Source: Plantibacter flavus (GTDB lineage: Bacteria > Actinomycetota > Actinomycetes > Actinomycetales > Microbacteriaceae). From it: 64,000 nucleotides of DNA. This document shows, in pieces, positions 7,815-14,948 of this stretch. The stretch spans positions 440,825 to 504,824 of the forward strand of contig NZ_FXAP01000001.1 in NCBI RefSeq assembly GCF_900177615.1. The letters are read 5' to 3'. The notes below the pieces were generated by a model. It had not been told where the DNA came from and made no database searches. It worked only from the letters and a program-made list of their open reading frames with translations. A program made the translations under genes and the position numbers. Positions within the stretch are counted from its first letter, which is position 1. Every line of letters begins with the position of its first letter.

Positions 7815-8377
7815 GCGGCCAGTGCCGGCCAGAGGACGGACAGTACCTGGTCCGCCCAGTCGTCGTCCATGTCGGCGCCGCGGACGAGCTGTCCGAGGAC
7901 CGCGCCGAGGAGCAGGGTCGCGACGAGGCGGCCGTCGAGTCCGGGCTTCAGATCGCCGGTGGAGATCCGTTCGTCGACCAGGTTGGACAGTGCGCGCGCG
8001 CGGTTCCTCGTGAGGTCGCGGAGCAGCGTCGAGAACTCGGGGTCGTCCTGGAGCAGGATCGACGCGATCGTGCCCCGGCCCACCACGTCCTCGATCATCG
8101 CGCGGGCTTCATGGAGCAGCCAGGTGAAGGTGTCGTAGGTCGAGAGGTTCTCGGGGATCTCGATCGGGGTCTCCATGGCGCGGGCGACGGCTGCCGTGAG
8201 CAGCTCGGAGCGGTTGCGGTACCGCCGGTAGATCGTCGTCTTCGCCACGCCGGTGGTCTCGGCGACCGCTTCGATGTTGACGGCGACCGAGCCGCGCGAG
8301 CGCATGAGGTCGAGGGCTGCGTCGAGGATACGGTCGCTCATCTGCTGAGCGCGGGAGACGCGTCGGGAGACGGGCAC
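7811..8377 (-). CDS. TetR-family repressor, likely regulator of the ether-lipid genes
   Basis: This 188-residue protein has an N-terminal TetR helix-turn-helix (about residues 11-55; VAETTGVAKTTIYRRYRNR is the recognition region) followed by a helical ligand/dimer domain. The GTG at 8377 was chosen because a strong GGAGGAGG ribosome-binding site lies 7 nt upstream. Longer starts (ATG 8425, TTG 8449) would run into the 25-bp palindrome at 8425-8449. It is the first gene of a two-gene operon with the lipid kinase. Autoregulation through the upstream palindrome is likely, and a related palindrome lies at the divergent promoter near 3515. The ligand is unknown; a fatty acyl or fatty alcohol derivative would fit. 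Confidence 0.85.
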   Translation of the reverse strand: MPVSRRVSRAQQMSDRILDAALDLMRSRGSVAVNIEAVAETTGVAKTTIYRRYRNRSELLTAAVARAMETPIEIPENLSTYDTFTWLLHEARAMIEDVVGRGTIASILLQDDPEFSTLLRDLTRNRARALSNLVDERISTGDLKPGLDGRLVATLLLGAVLGQLVRGADMDDDWADQVLSVLWPALAA

Positions 8378-8424
8378 CGACCAACCTCCTCCGCGCGACG
8401 CCGGAGTCCGGTCGGATCGGTCCA

Positions 8425-8449
8425 TTGCGCTACGCCCACCGTAGCGCAA
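8425..8449 (-). promoter_or_regulatory. Palindromic operator in front of tetR
   Basis: TTGCGCTAC, 7 nt, GTAGCGCAA forms a perfect 9-bp inverted repeat 48 bp upstream of the tetR GTG. On the minus strand a TACGGT -10-like box is embedded in it. The arms match the half-site of the palindrome at 3505-3524 (TRCGCWAC), though the spacer differs (7 versus 2 nt). Confidence 0.6.
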
Positions 8450-8493
8450 CGGGATGGGTGCGCATAGGGAGGGCCCCGGTGACGGTGCGGTCG

Positions 8494-9369
8494 TCAGTCC
8501 CAGCGGGGGTCGTCGGGGTCGGGGGAGTCCTCGCCGTCGGCGTCGGTCATGATCGTCGCCCCGTCGATCCAGTCCGTGAGCGCGTCACCGTGCAGCTGCA
8601 CGGGCGCGGGGGCGCCGAAGAGCTGCGGGTGCGTGACGGCCGCGAGCGGTGCGTCGCTCGCGAAGACGACGACGTTGCCGAGCGGCCCCTCGTCGTCGAC
8701 CGGATCGAAGTCGAGGACGACGGCGACATGCGTGAACACCGTTCGGAGGGTCGCCGCCTGGCGTCTGGAGTAGTCGAAGGGGCTGCCGTCGAGGAGGTTG
8801 ACCGCGATCACGCCGTCGTCCGCGGACCGCGCCGCCACGCGGCGGTAGAACTCGAGGCTCGCGACCCGCCGGTGGATCACCGCGGCGTCCCAGAGATCGA
8901 CGACGGTCACCTTCGCGTCCTGCCACGCCGTGACGTCCCCGTCGGTGGTGGCGGCTTCGTCGATCGGGCCGTCCGCGACGGCCCTGGCATCACCGAAGCG
9001 GACCTCGACCCGGTGGCCGTCCGGGAGCGGCAACGCCTCCAGCATGCCGGCGTACAGCTCCGGCTCGAACTCCACGACGAGCTGCGGCGATCCCGGACGC
9101 GTCGCCTGGACGTAGCGGGGGAGCGTCAGCGCGCCGGCACCGAGGTGGACGGCGAAGAGCTCCTCGCCCGCCGGCGCCTCGGCGTCGATCACGCGGGCGA
9201 TGTGCCGGATGTACGGGTACTCGAGCGAGCGGGGGTCCGCGAGCGAGACCACCGACTGCGGGATGTCGTCGACGCTGAGCTCGTAGCGCAGCGTCCGCTT
9301 GTCGAGGAGGGTGATCCGGGCGTCGCGACGGCCGAACGGGAGCCGGCGGGAACGGGAGAACAGAGGCAC
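8494..9369 (-). CDS. Spermidine synthase-like SAM-fold methyltransferase superfamily protein
   Basis: This 291-residue protein has the Rossmann core of the spermine/spermidine synthase superfamily: a glycine-rich loop HLGAGALTLPRYV (about 94-106), an acidic residue after the second strand (VVEFEPELY) and a GDAR segment. The polyamine aminopropyl-transfer gatekeeper signature is not obvious, so true spermidine synthase activity is uncertain; many actinobacterial members have unknown roles. The GTG start at 9369 has a TAGGCT -10 box exactly 6 nt upstream (9376-9381 on the complement) and no Shine-Dalgarno, so the message is probably leaderless. It is transcribed away from the ABC-F gene. Confidence 0.75.
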   Translation of the reverse strand: MPLFSRSRRLPFGRRDARITLLDKRTLRYELSVDDIPQSVVSLADPRSLEYPYIRHIARVIDAEAPAGEELFAVHLGAGALTLPRYVQATRPGSPQLVVEFEPELYAGMLEALPLPDGHRVEVRFGDARAVADGPIDEAATTDGDVTAWQDAKVTVVDLWDAAVIHRRVASLEFYRRVAARSADDGVIAVNLLDGSPFDYSRRQAATLRTVFTHVAVVLDFDPVDDEGPLGNVVVFASDAPLAAVTHPQLFGAPAPVQLHGDALTDWIDGATIMTDADGEDSPDPDDPRWD

Positions 9370-9430
9370 CCGTGCAGCCTACGGTGCACGGGCGGTGGTC
9401 GACGCCCGAGCCCGGTATCGTTGACCGGAT

Positions 9431-11230
9431 ATGGCACACCTTCTCGGCGCTGAAGCGCTCCACCTCGAGTACCCGACCAAGGTCGTCTTCGACGGCATCA
9501 CGATCGGGGTGAACGAGGGCGACCGCATCGGCATCGTCGGACGCAACGGCGACGGCAAGTCCACGCTCCTCGGCCTCCTCGCCGGCCGCAAGGAGCCCGA
9601 CTCCGGCCGCGTGACGGTGCGCAACGGTGTCACGGTCGGCGTGCTCGACCAGTCCGACACCCTCGACCACGACAAGACTGTCGGCCAGACCATCGTCGGT
9701 GGCTTCGACGAGCACGAGTGGGCGGGCGACCCGAAGGTCCGCGACGTCATCTCCGGCCTCGCCTCCGACATCGCCTGGGACGCCCTCGTCGCCGACCTCA
9801 GCGGTGGTCAGCGCCGCCGGGTCGCGCTCGCCGCCCTGCTCGTGGGCGACCACGACATCCTCTTCCTCGACGAGCCGACGAACCACCTCGACGTCGAGGG
9901 CATCACCTGGCTCGCGCAGCACCTCAACCGGCGATGGTCGAAGAACTCCGGCGGCCTGCTCGTCGTGACCCACGACCGGTGGTTCCTCGACGCCATCTGC
10001 ACGGCCACGTGGGAGGTGCACGACCGCATCGTCGAACCCTTCGAGGGTGGGTACGCGGCGTACGTCCTGCAGCGTGTGGAGCGCGACCGCTCCGCCGCGG
10101 TCTCCGAGGCCAAACGCCAGAACCTCATGAAGAAGGAGCTCGCCTGGCTGCGCCGTGGCGCTCCCGCCCGGACAGCCAAGCCGAAGTTCCGCATCGAGGC
10201 CGCCAACGCGCTCATCGCCGACGAGCCGCCCGTGCGCAACACGGTCGAGCTGGCCGGCATGGCGACCGCCCGCCTGGGCAAGGACGTCGTCGACATCCTC
10301 GACGTCACCGTGTCCTACGGCGACCGGACGGTCATCAAGGACGTCGAGTGGCGCATCGCCCCGGGCGAGCGCACCGGCATCCTCGGCGTGAACGGCGCCG
10401 GCAAGTCCACCCTCCTCGGGCTCGTCACGGGCGAGGTCGAAGCGACCGAGGGGCGCGTCAAGCGCGGCAAGACCGTGCAGGTCGCGACACTCACGCAGCA
10501 GCTCGACGAGCTCGCCGAGTACGAGCAGGACCGCGTGAGCGACGTCATCGGGCGCAAGCGTACGAGCTACGTGGCCGGGGGCAAGGAGATGACGCCAGGG
10601 CAGCTGCTCGAACGCCTCGGCTTCACGAGTGCGCAGCTCTCCACCCCGGTGAAGGACCTCTCGGGTGGTCAGCGCCGCCGCCTGCAGCTCCTGCTCATCC
10701 TGCTCGACGAGCCGAACGTCCTCGTGCTCGACGAACCGACCAACGACCTCGACACCGACATGCTCGCCGCCATGGAGGACCTCCTCGACTCGTGGCCGGG
10801 CACCCTGCTCGTCGTCTCGCACGACCGGTACTTCCTCGAGCGGGTGACCGACCAGCAGTACGCGATCATGGACGGCCACTTCCGGCACCTTCCCGGTGGC
10901 ATCGACCAGTACCTGGAGCTCAACGCCGGGACGGCCGGCAGCCGCTCCCAGGAGCACGACCGCCCGACGGCCGCAGGCGGTGGCCCGACCAAGAAGACGC
11001 CGAAGCTGAGCGGTGCGGAGCTCCGGAACGCGCAGCAGGAGATCAAGGCGATCGACCGCAAGCTCCACAAGCTCAACGGTCAGATCGAGCAGGCGCACGA
11101 GAAGGTCGCGGTCCACGACCAGAGCGACTTCGCCGGGATCACCGCGCTCGGCGCCAAGATCCAGGCCATGTACGGCGAGATCGCCGACCTCGAGGTCCGC
11201 TGGCTGGAGCTCTCCGAGCTCGTCGAATAG
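9431..11230 (+). CDS. ABC-F family ATP-binding protein (Uup-like)
   Basis: This 599-residue soluble protein has two ABC ATPase domains and no membrane segment. Walker A sequences are GRNGDGKST (37-45) and GVNGAGKST in the second half, each followed by an LSGGQRRR signature and a Walker B LDEPTN. The inter-domain linker and a C-terminal lysine/glutamate-rich coiled coil (about 520-599) are typical of Uup-type ABC-F proteins, which act on ribosomes or replication intermediates rather than in transport. Start ATG 9431; a TATCGT box lies 9 nt upstream. It is monocistronic. Antibiotic-resistance ABC-F proteins share the architecture, but nothing points to that here. Confidence 0.92.
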   Translation: MAHLLGAEALHLEYPTKVVFDGITIGVNEGDRIGIVGRNGDGKSTLLGLLAGRKEPDSGRVTVRNGVTVGVLDQSDTLDHDKTVGQTIVGGFDEHEWAGDPKVRDVISGLASDIAWDALVADLSGGQRRRVALAALLVGDHDILFLDEPTNHLDVEGITWLAQHLNRRWSKNSGGLLVVTHDRWFLDAICTATWEVHDRIVEPFEGGYAAYVLQRVERDRSAAVSEAKRQNLMKKELAWLRRGAPARTAKPKFRIEAANALIADEPPVRNTVELAGMATARLGKDVVDILDVTVSYGDRTVIKDVEWRIAPGERTGILGVNGAGKSTLLGLVTGEVEATEGRVKRGKTVQVATLTQQLDELAEYEQDRVSDVIGRKRTSYVAGGKEMTPGQLLERLGFTSAQLSTPVKDLSGGQRRRLQLLLILLDEPNVLVLDEPTNDLDTDMLAAMEDLLDSWPGTLLVVSHDRYFLERVTDQQYAIMDGHFRHLPGGIDQYLELNAGTAGSRSQEHDRPTAAGGGPTKKTPKLSGAELRNAQQEIKAIDRKLHKLNGQIEQAHEKVAVHDQSDFAGITALGAKIQAMYGEIADLEVRWLELSELVE

Positions 11231-11367
11231 CCCACTCGTGGCGACCGGAACACCTCATCCGTCGCTCTGTTCCGAAGTGTTACGCACCGGTTCGTCATCC
11301 CTGCTAGGCCGACGTACCGTCGAATCAGCGTCCACCGACGCGCACCATCGAAAGAGGAATCACAGCA

Positions 11368-12276
11368 ATGACCTTCTCGAAGAAGCTTCTGGCCGGACTG
11401 GCCATCATCCCCGCCATCGCGCTCCTCGCCGGATGCGCCGGCGGCTCAGGCGCAGGCGCCGCCGCTGAAGACAAGGGCACCGAGGCGAACCCCGTCAAGA
11501 TCGGCGTCGTCGGCGCCAGCGACCCCTATTGGGAGACGTACAAGGACGCCGCCGAGAAGGAGGGCATCTTCGTCGACATCGTCGACTTCGGCGAGTACAC
11601 GCAGCCGAACCCGGCGCTCACCGAGGGCGAGATCGACCTCAACCAGTTCCAGCACATCGTCTACCTCGCGCAGTACAACGAGGCCTCCGGTGAGGACCTC
11701 ACGCCGATCGGCTCGACGGCGATCTACCCCCTCGGCCTCTACTCGACCAAGGTCGACAGCGTCAAGGACATCAAGAAGGGCGACACGATCGCCATTCCGA
11801 ACGACGAGAGCAACCAGGCTCGTGCGCTCCTCGTCCTGCAGTCCGCAGGCCTGCTGGAGCTGAAGGACGGCGGCAACATCTTCTCGACGCCGGACGACAT
11901 CATCGCCGACAAGTCGAAGGTCACCGTCACCTCGCTCGAGGCTTCGCTGACGCCGACCTCGCTGCCTGACGTCACCGGCGCGATCATCAACAACGACTTC
12001 ATCAACGACTCCGGTCTCAAGGCGTCCGACGCGATCGCCGAGGACGACCCGTCCGACCCGAACGCGCTGCCGTACGTCAACATCTTCGCTGCGAAGGCCG
12101 CCGACGCCGACAACGAGACGTACGCGAAGCTCGTGAAGATCTACCAGGACACGAAGTCCGTCGTCGACGGCGTCGTGGAGAACTCCGGCGGAACCGCGGT
12201 TCCGCTGAAGACCCCGGTCAAGGACCTCGTGAAGTCGCTCGAGACCGTCCAGAAGGACATCAAGGCCAAGGGCTGA
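11368..12276 (+). CDS. metQ: Methionine ABC transporter substrate-binding lipoprotein (MetQ/NlpA)
   Basis: This 302-residue lipoprotein has a signal peptide with lipobox LAGC (Cys about residue 23), then the NlpA/MetQ fold with KIGVVGASDPYWE at the start of the mature domain. It binds D/L-methionine outside the membrane and delivers it to MetNI. It is the first gene of metQ-metN-metI. AGAGGA lies about 9 nt before the ATG. The 137-bp region upstream shows no recognisable SAM riboswitch. A strong hairpin follows 12 bp after the stop, which would let metQ be expressed above the downstream genes. Confidence 0.92.
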   Translation: MTFSKKLLAGLAIIPAIALLAGCAGGSGAGAAAEDKGTEANPVKIGVVGASDPYWETYKDAAEKEGIFVDIVDFGEYTQPNPALTEGEIDLNQFQHIVYLAQYNEASGEDLTPIGSTAIYPLGLYSTKVDSVKDIKKGDTIAIPNDESNQARALLVLQSAGLLELKDGGNIFSTPDDIIADKSKVTVTSLEASLTPTSLPDVTGAIINNDFINDSGLKASDAIAEDDPSDPNALPYVNIFAAKAADADNETYAKLVKIYQDTKSVVDGVVENSGGTAVPLKTPVKDLVKSLETVQKDIKAKG

Positions 12277-12288
12277 TCCGACGTTCAG

Positions 12289-12331
12289 AGCGTTCCTGTG
12301 GGAGGCTGTCATCCGCTCCCACAGGAACGCT
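12289..12331 (+). terminator. Strong hairpin between metQ and metN (partial terminator)
   Basis: A perfect 16-bp inverted repeat, AGCGTTCCTGTGGGAG (12289-12304) and its complement (12316-12331), encloses an 11-nt loop and is followed by TCGTCGTTT. It sits inside the operon, so it probably reduces read-through and protects the metQ mRNA 3' end. Confidence 0.85.
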
Positions 12332-12379
12332 TCGTCGTTTCACCGCCTCCTGATCACCCGACACACCGAGGACACCCCC

Positions 12380-13408
12380 ATGCCACTCGTCAGCCTCCGA
12401 GACGTCGCGAAGCGGTACCCGTCTCCGCAGAAGGGCGCCGCGCCGATCGCCGCGATCGACGGCGTCGACCTCGACATCGAGGCCGGTGACGTCTTCGGGA
12501 TCATCGGCTACTCGGGAGCCGGCAAGTCGACCCTCGTGCGCCTCATCAACGCGCTCGAGCCCGCGACGTCGGGAAGCATCGTCGTCGACGGCACCGAGGT
12601 GACGACGCTCTCGGAGCGCGGTCTCCGCGACCTCCGCCTCGGCATCGGGATGATCTTCCAGCAGTTCAACCTCTTCAACTCCAAGTCGGTGCGGAAGAAC
12701 ATCGCCTACCCGCTCGAGGTCGCCGGACTTCACCGCGCGGAGATCCGCACCCGGGTCGACGAGCTGCTAACGTTCGTCGGGCTGTCCGACAAGGCCGACA
12801 ACTACCCCGACCAGCTCTCCGGCGGCCAGAAGCAGCGCGTCGGCATCGCTCGCGCGCTCGCGACCTCGCCCCGGATCCTGCTCGCGGACGAGGCGACGAG
12901 CGCCCTCGACCCCGAGACCACGCAGGAGGTCCTCGCGCTGCTCAAGCAGGTGAACCGCGACCTCGGCGTGACCATCGTCGTCATCACCCATGAGATGGAG
13001 GTGATCCAGTCGCTCGCGACGAAGCTCGCCGTCATGGAGCGCGGCAAGGTCATCGAGCAGGGCGACGTCTTCGAGGTGTTCTCCGACCCGCAGCACGCCG
13101 CGTCCAAGCGATTCGTGTCGACGGTCATCAAGGGCGTCCCGTCGCCGGCCGAGCTGGCGGTGCTCAAGGAACGACACGTCGGGCGCATCGTCACCCTGTC
13201 CTTCCGCGACGGCGACGCCTCGCAGGCGGGCGTCTTCCTCACGCTCGCGCAGGCGGGCGTCGACTTCGAGCTCGTCTACGGCGGGATCAACGACATCCAG
13301 GGTCGTGCGTTCGGCCACCTGACGCTCGCCCTCCGCGGCGACGATCAGACGATCGACGGAGCGCTGACCGCCATCGGATCCCAGGCCACCGTGACGGAGG
13401 TGCGCTGA
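12380..13408 (+). CDS. metN: Methionine ABC transporter ATP-binding protein
   Basis: This 342-residue ATPase has Walker A GYSGAGKST (43-51), the signature LSGGQKQR (about 148) and Walker B LLADEATSALD. After about residue 265 it has the NIL/ACT-like regulatory domain found in MetN, which binds intracellular methionine and shuts down transport (trans-inhibition). It pairs with MetI, whose start codon lies 1 nt after the metN stop. No strong Shine-Dalgarno is visible before the ATG. Gene order metQ-metN-metI supports the substrate assignment over other amino-acid importers. Confidence 0.93.
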   Translation: MPLVSLRDVAKRYPSPQKGAAPIAAIDGVDLDIEAGDVFGIIGYSGAGKSTLVRLINALEPATSGSIVVDGTEVTTLSERGLRDLRLGIGMIFQQFNLFNSKSVRKNIAYPLEVAGLHRAEIRTRVDELLTFVGLSDKADNYPDQLSGGQKQRVGIARALATSPRILLADEATSALDPETTQEVLALLKQVNRDLGVTIVVITHEMEVIQSLATKLAVMERGKVIEQGDVFEVFSDPQHAASKRFVSTVIKGVPSPAELAVLKERHVGRIVTLSFRDGDASQAGVFLTLAQAGVDFELVYGGINDIQGRAFGHLTLALRGDDQTIDGALTAIGSQATVTEVR

Positions 13409-13409
13409 C

Positions 13410-14069
13410 ATGGACGCACTGATCGATCTGCTCCCGAAGCTCGGCGACGCGACCGTCGAGACCCTCTACCTCGTCTCCTTCAGCCTGCTCTTCGGTGGGA
13501 TCGCTGGACTCGTCGTCGGCACCGGTCTCTACGTGACGCGGCCCGGCAACCTGTACTCGCACCCGGTGCTCTACGGTGTGCTCAACGTGATCGTGAACAT
13601 CTTCCGGCCGATCCCGTTCATCATCTTCCTCGCGGCCGCCCAGCCGCTCTCACGACTCGTCATCGGCACCGGCATCGGTGCGAACGCGTTCATCTTCATC
13701 ATCTCCCTGGCGGCGACCTTCGGCATCAGCCGGATCGTCGAGCAGAACCTGTTGACGGTGTCGCCCGGCGTCATCGAGGCCTCGCGTGCCGCGGGTGCGA
13801 GCCGGCTCCGGACGCTGCTGAGCATCGTCCTTCCGGAAGCACTCGGTCCGCTGATCCTCGGCTACACCTTCGTGTTCGTCGTCATCGTCGACATGTCCGC
13901 GGTCGCGGGCTTCATCGGCGGCGGCGGGCTCGGTGCCTTCGCGATCCAGTACGGCTTCCGGCAGTTCGAGCCGGTCGTGACCTGGGCCGCGGTGATCATC
14001 ATCATCCTGCTCGTGCAGCTCATCCAGTTCTTCGGCAACTGGCTGGCCCGGAAGATCCTCCGCCGCTGA
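13410..14069 (+). CDS. metI: Methionine ABC transporter permease
   Basis: This 219-residue permease has about five membrane helices and the BPD_transp_1 cytoplasmic EAA loop, seen as EASRAAGASRLRTLLSIVLPEA (split in the coupling region around residues 128-148). It matches MetI in length. It starts 1 nt after the metN stop, so expression is coupled. The region after the stop holds a repeat cluster with a palindrome that can act as terminator. Confidence 0.93.
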   Translation: MDALIDLLPKLGDATVETLYLVSFSLLFGGIAGLVVGTGLYVTRPGNLYSHPVLYGVLNVIVNIFRPIPFIIFLAAAQPLSRLVIGTGIGANAFIFIISLAATFGISRIVEQNLLTVSPGVIEASRAAGASRLRTLLSIVLPEALGPLILGYTFVFVVIVDMSAVAGFIGGGGLGAFAIQYGFRQFEPVVTWAAVIIIILLVQLIQFFGNWLARKILRR

Positions 14070-14082
14070 CCGGTCCCTGTGC

Positions 14083-14211
14083 CACCCCACCCGGTCCGGT
14101 CCCTGAGTCACCCCCGGTCCGGTCCCTGAGCCATCCCCACCCGGTCCCTGTGCCACCCCACCCGGTCCCTGAGCTTGTCGAAGGGCGCACGTCGACAAGC
14201 GCAGTGACCGG
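14083..14211. repeat. CCGGTCCCTG(A/T)G repeat cluster ending in a 20-bp imperfect palindrome
   Basis: Five copies of CCGGTCCCTGWGyCA follow metI, spaced by CCACCCCAC-like filler. The last copy extends to GCTTGTCGA and forms a hairpin: 14162-14181 pairs with 14192-14211 at 18 of 20 positions (the inner nine perfect) around a 10-nt loop. It lies between convergent metI and the marR gene and may terminate both. It belongs to the same family as 6698-6792. Confidence 0.8.
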
Positions 14212-14221
14212 GCGTGATCCG

Positions 14222-14716
14222 CTAGTCGAAGTCGAGGCTGAGCTTCCGCAGCAGCACGGTCAGCCGGGCCTGTTCGGTCGAGCTCAGTCCGTCGAGCAGG
14301 TCCGCCTCGGCGTCGACGAGGCGCGTGATGGCCGCGTCGACCGTGTTGAGTCCCGCGCTCGTCATCTGCACCAGGATGCCGCGGCCGTCGTTGGGATCGC
14401 CTTGGCGTTCCACGAGTCCGCGCTCGACGAGGCGGTCGATGCGGTTCGTCATGGTGCCGCTCGAGACGAGGGTCTGGAGCAGCAGGGCTTTCGGACTCAG
14501 CCGGTAAGGGGAGCCGGCGCGACGGAGTGCCGCGAGGACGTCGAACTCCCACGGCTCGAGGTTCGACCGGGTGAAGGCCGCCCGACGCGCACGGTCGAGG
14601 TGGCGGGACAGTCGGGCGACACGGGAGAGGATCTGGAGGGGCGAGAAGTCGAGGTCCGGGCGCTCGCGGTTCCAGGCGTCGACGATCCGGTCGACCTCAT
14701 CGGTGCTAGCTGGCAT
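14222..14716 (-). CDS. MarR-family transcriptional regulator
   Basis: This 164-residue protein has a MarR winged helix: helices around RSNLEPWEFDVLAALRRAG, then LVSSGTMTNRIDRLVERGLV (about 85-104) as recognition helix, with a wing containing DPNDGRG. The start at 14716 was chosen because GATAAT sits exactly 6 nt before this ATG (14723-14728 on the complement), predicting a leaderless mRNA. The 24-residue upstream extension contains nothing conserved. There is no divergent efflux or catabolic gene; the neighbours are metI and tRNA-Gln, so the target is unknown. Confidence 0.85.
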   Translation of the reverse strand: MPASTDEVDRIVDAWNRERPDLDFSPLQILSRVARLSRHLDRARRAAFTRSNLEPWEFDVLAALRRAGSPYRLSPKALLLQTLVSSGTMTNRIDRLVERGLVERQGDPNDGRGILVQMTSAGLNTVDAAITRLVDAEADLLDGLSSTEQARLTVLLRKLSLDFD

Positions 14717-14829
14717 CCCACCATTATCGAGGCACGGAAGCCGGTCGGCCTGAATCGGGCGCCGGGTGCTGAATCGATGGTCGCCCATTCATGGCAGAAT
14801 TGACCACGCTCCGCCGTCTCGCGGGGTGG

Positions 14830-14901
14830 TCCGCCATAGTGTAACGGCAGCACGGCAGCCTTTGGAGCTGTTCGGTCCAGGTTCGAATCCTGGTGGCGGA
14901 G
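14830..14901 (+). tRNA. tRNA-Gln (anticodon TTG)
   Basis: The 72-nt cloverleaf has acceptor TCCGCCA/TGGCGGA, anticodon stem GCAGC/GCTGT and loop CTTTGGA with anticodon TTG at 14862-14864. The T arm is CCAGG-TTCGAAT-CCTGG and the discriminator base is G. The CCA end is not encoded. It lies just upstream of glmU. Confidence 0.95.
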
Positions 14902-14948
14902 CGACCGATCACCGACCGGGCGAGTGCCCGGACCGAGGGGGAGCACAC

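Noticed and set aside
8990-11116. 708-residue minus-strand frame across the ABC-F gene
   Set aside because: It is antisense to a complete ABC-F protein with all ATPase motifs, and its composition is that of a GC-driven shadow frame.
11231-11367. SAM riboswitch before metQ
   Set aside because: The 137-bp leader lacks the conserved SAM-I core and no suitable nested stems were found by eye.
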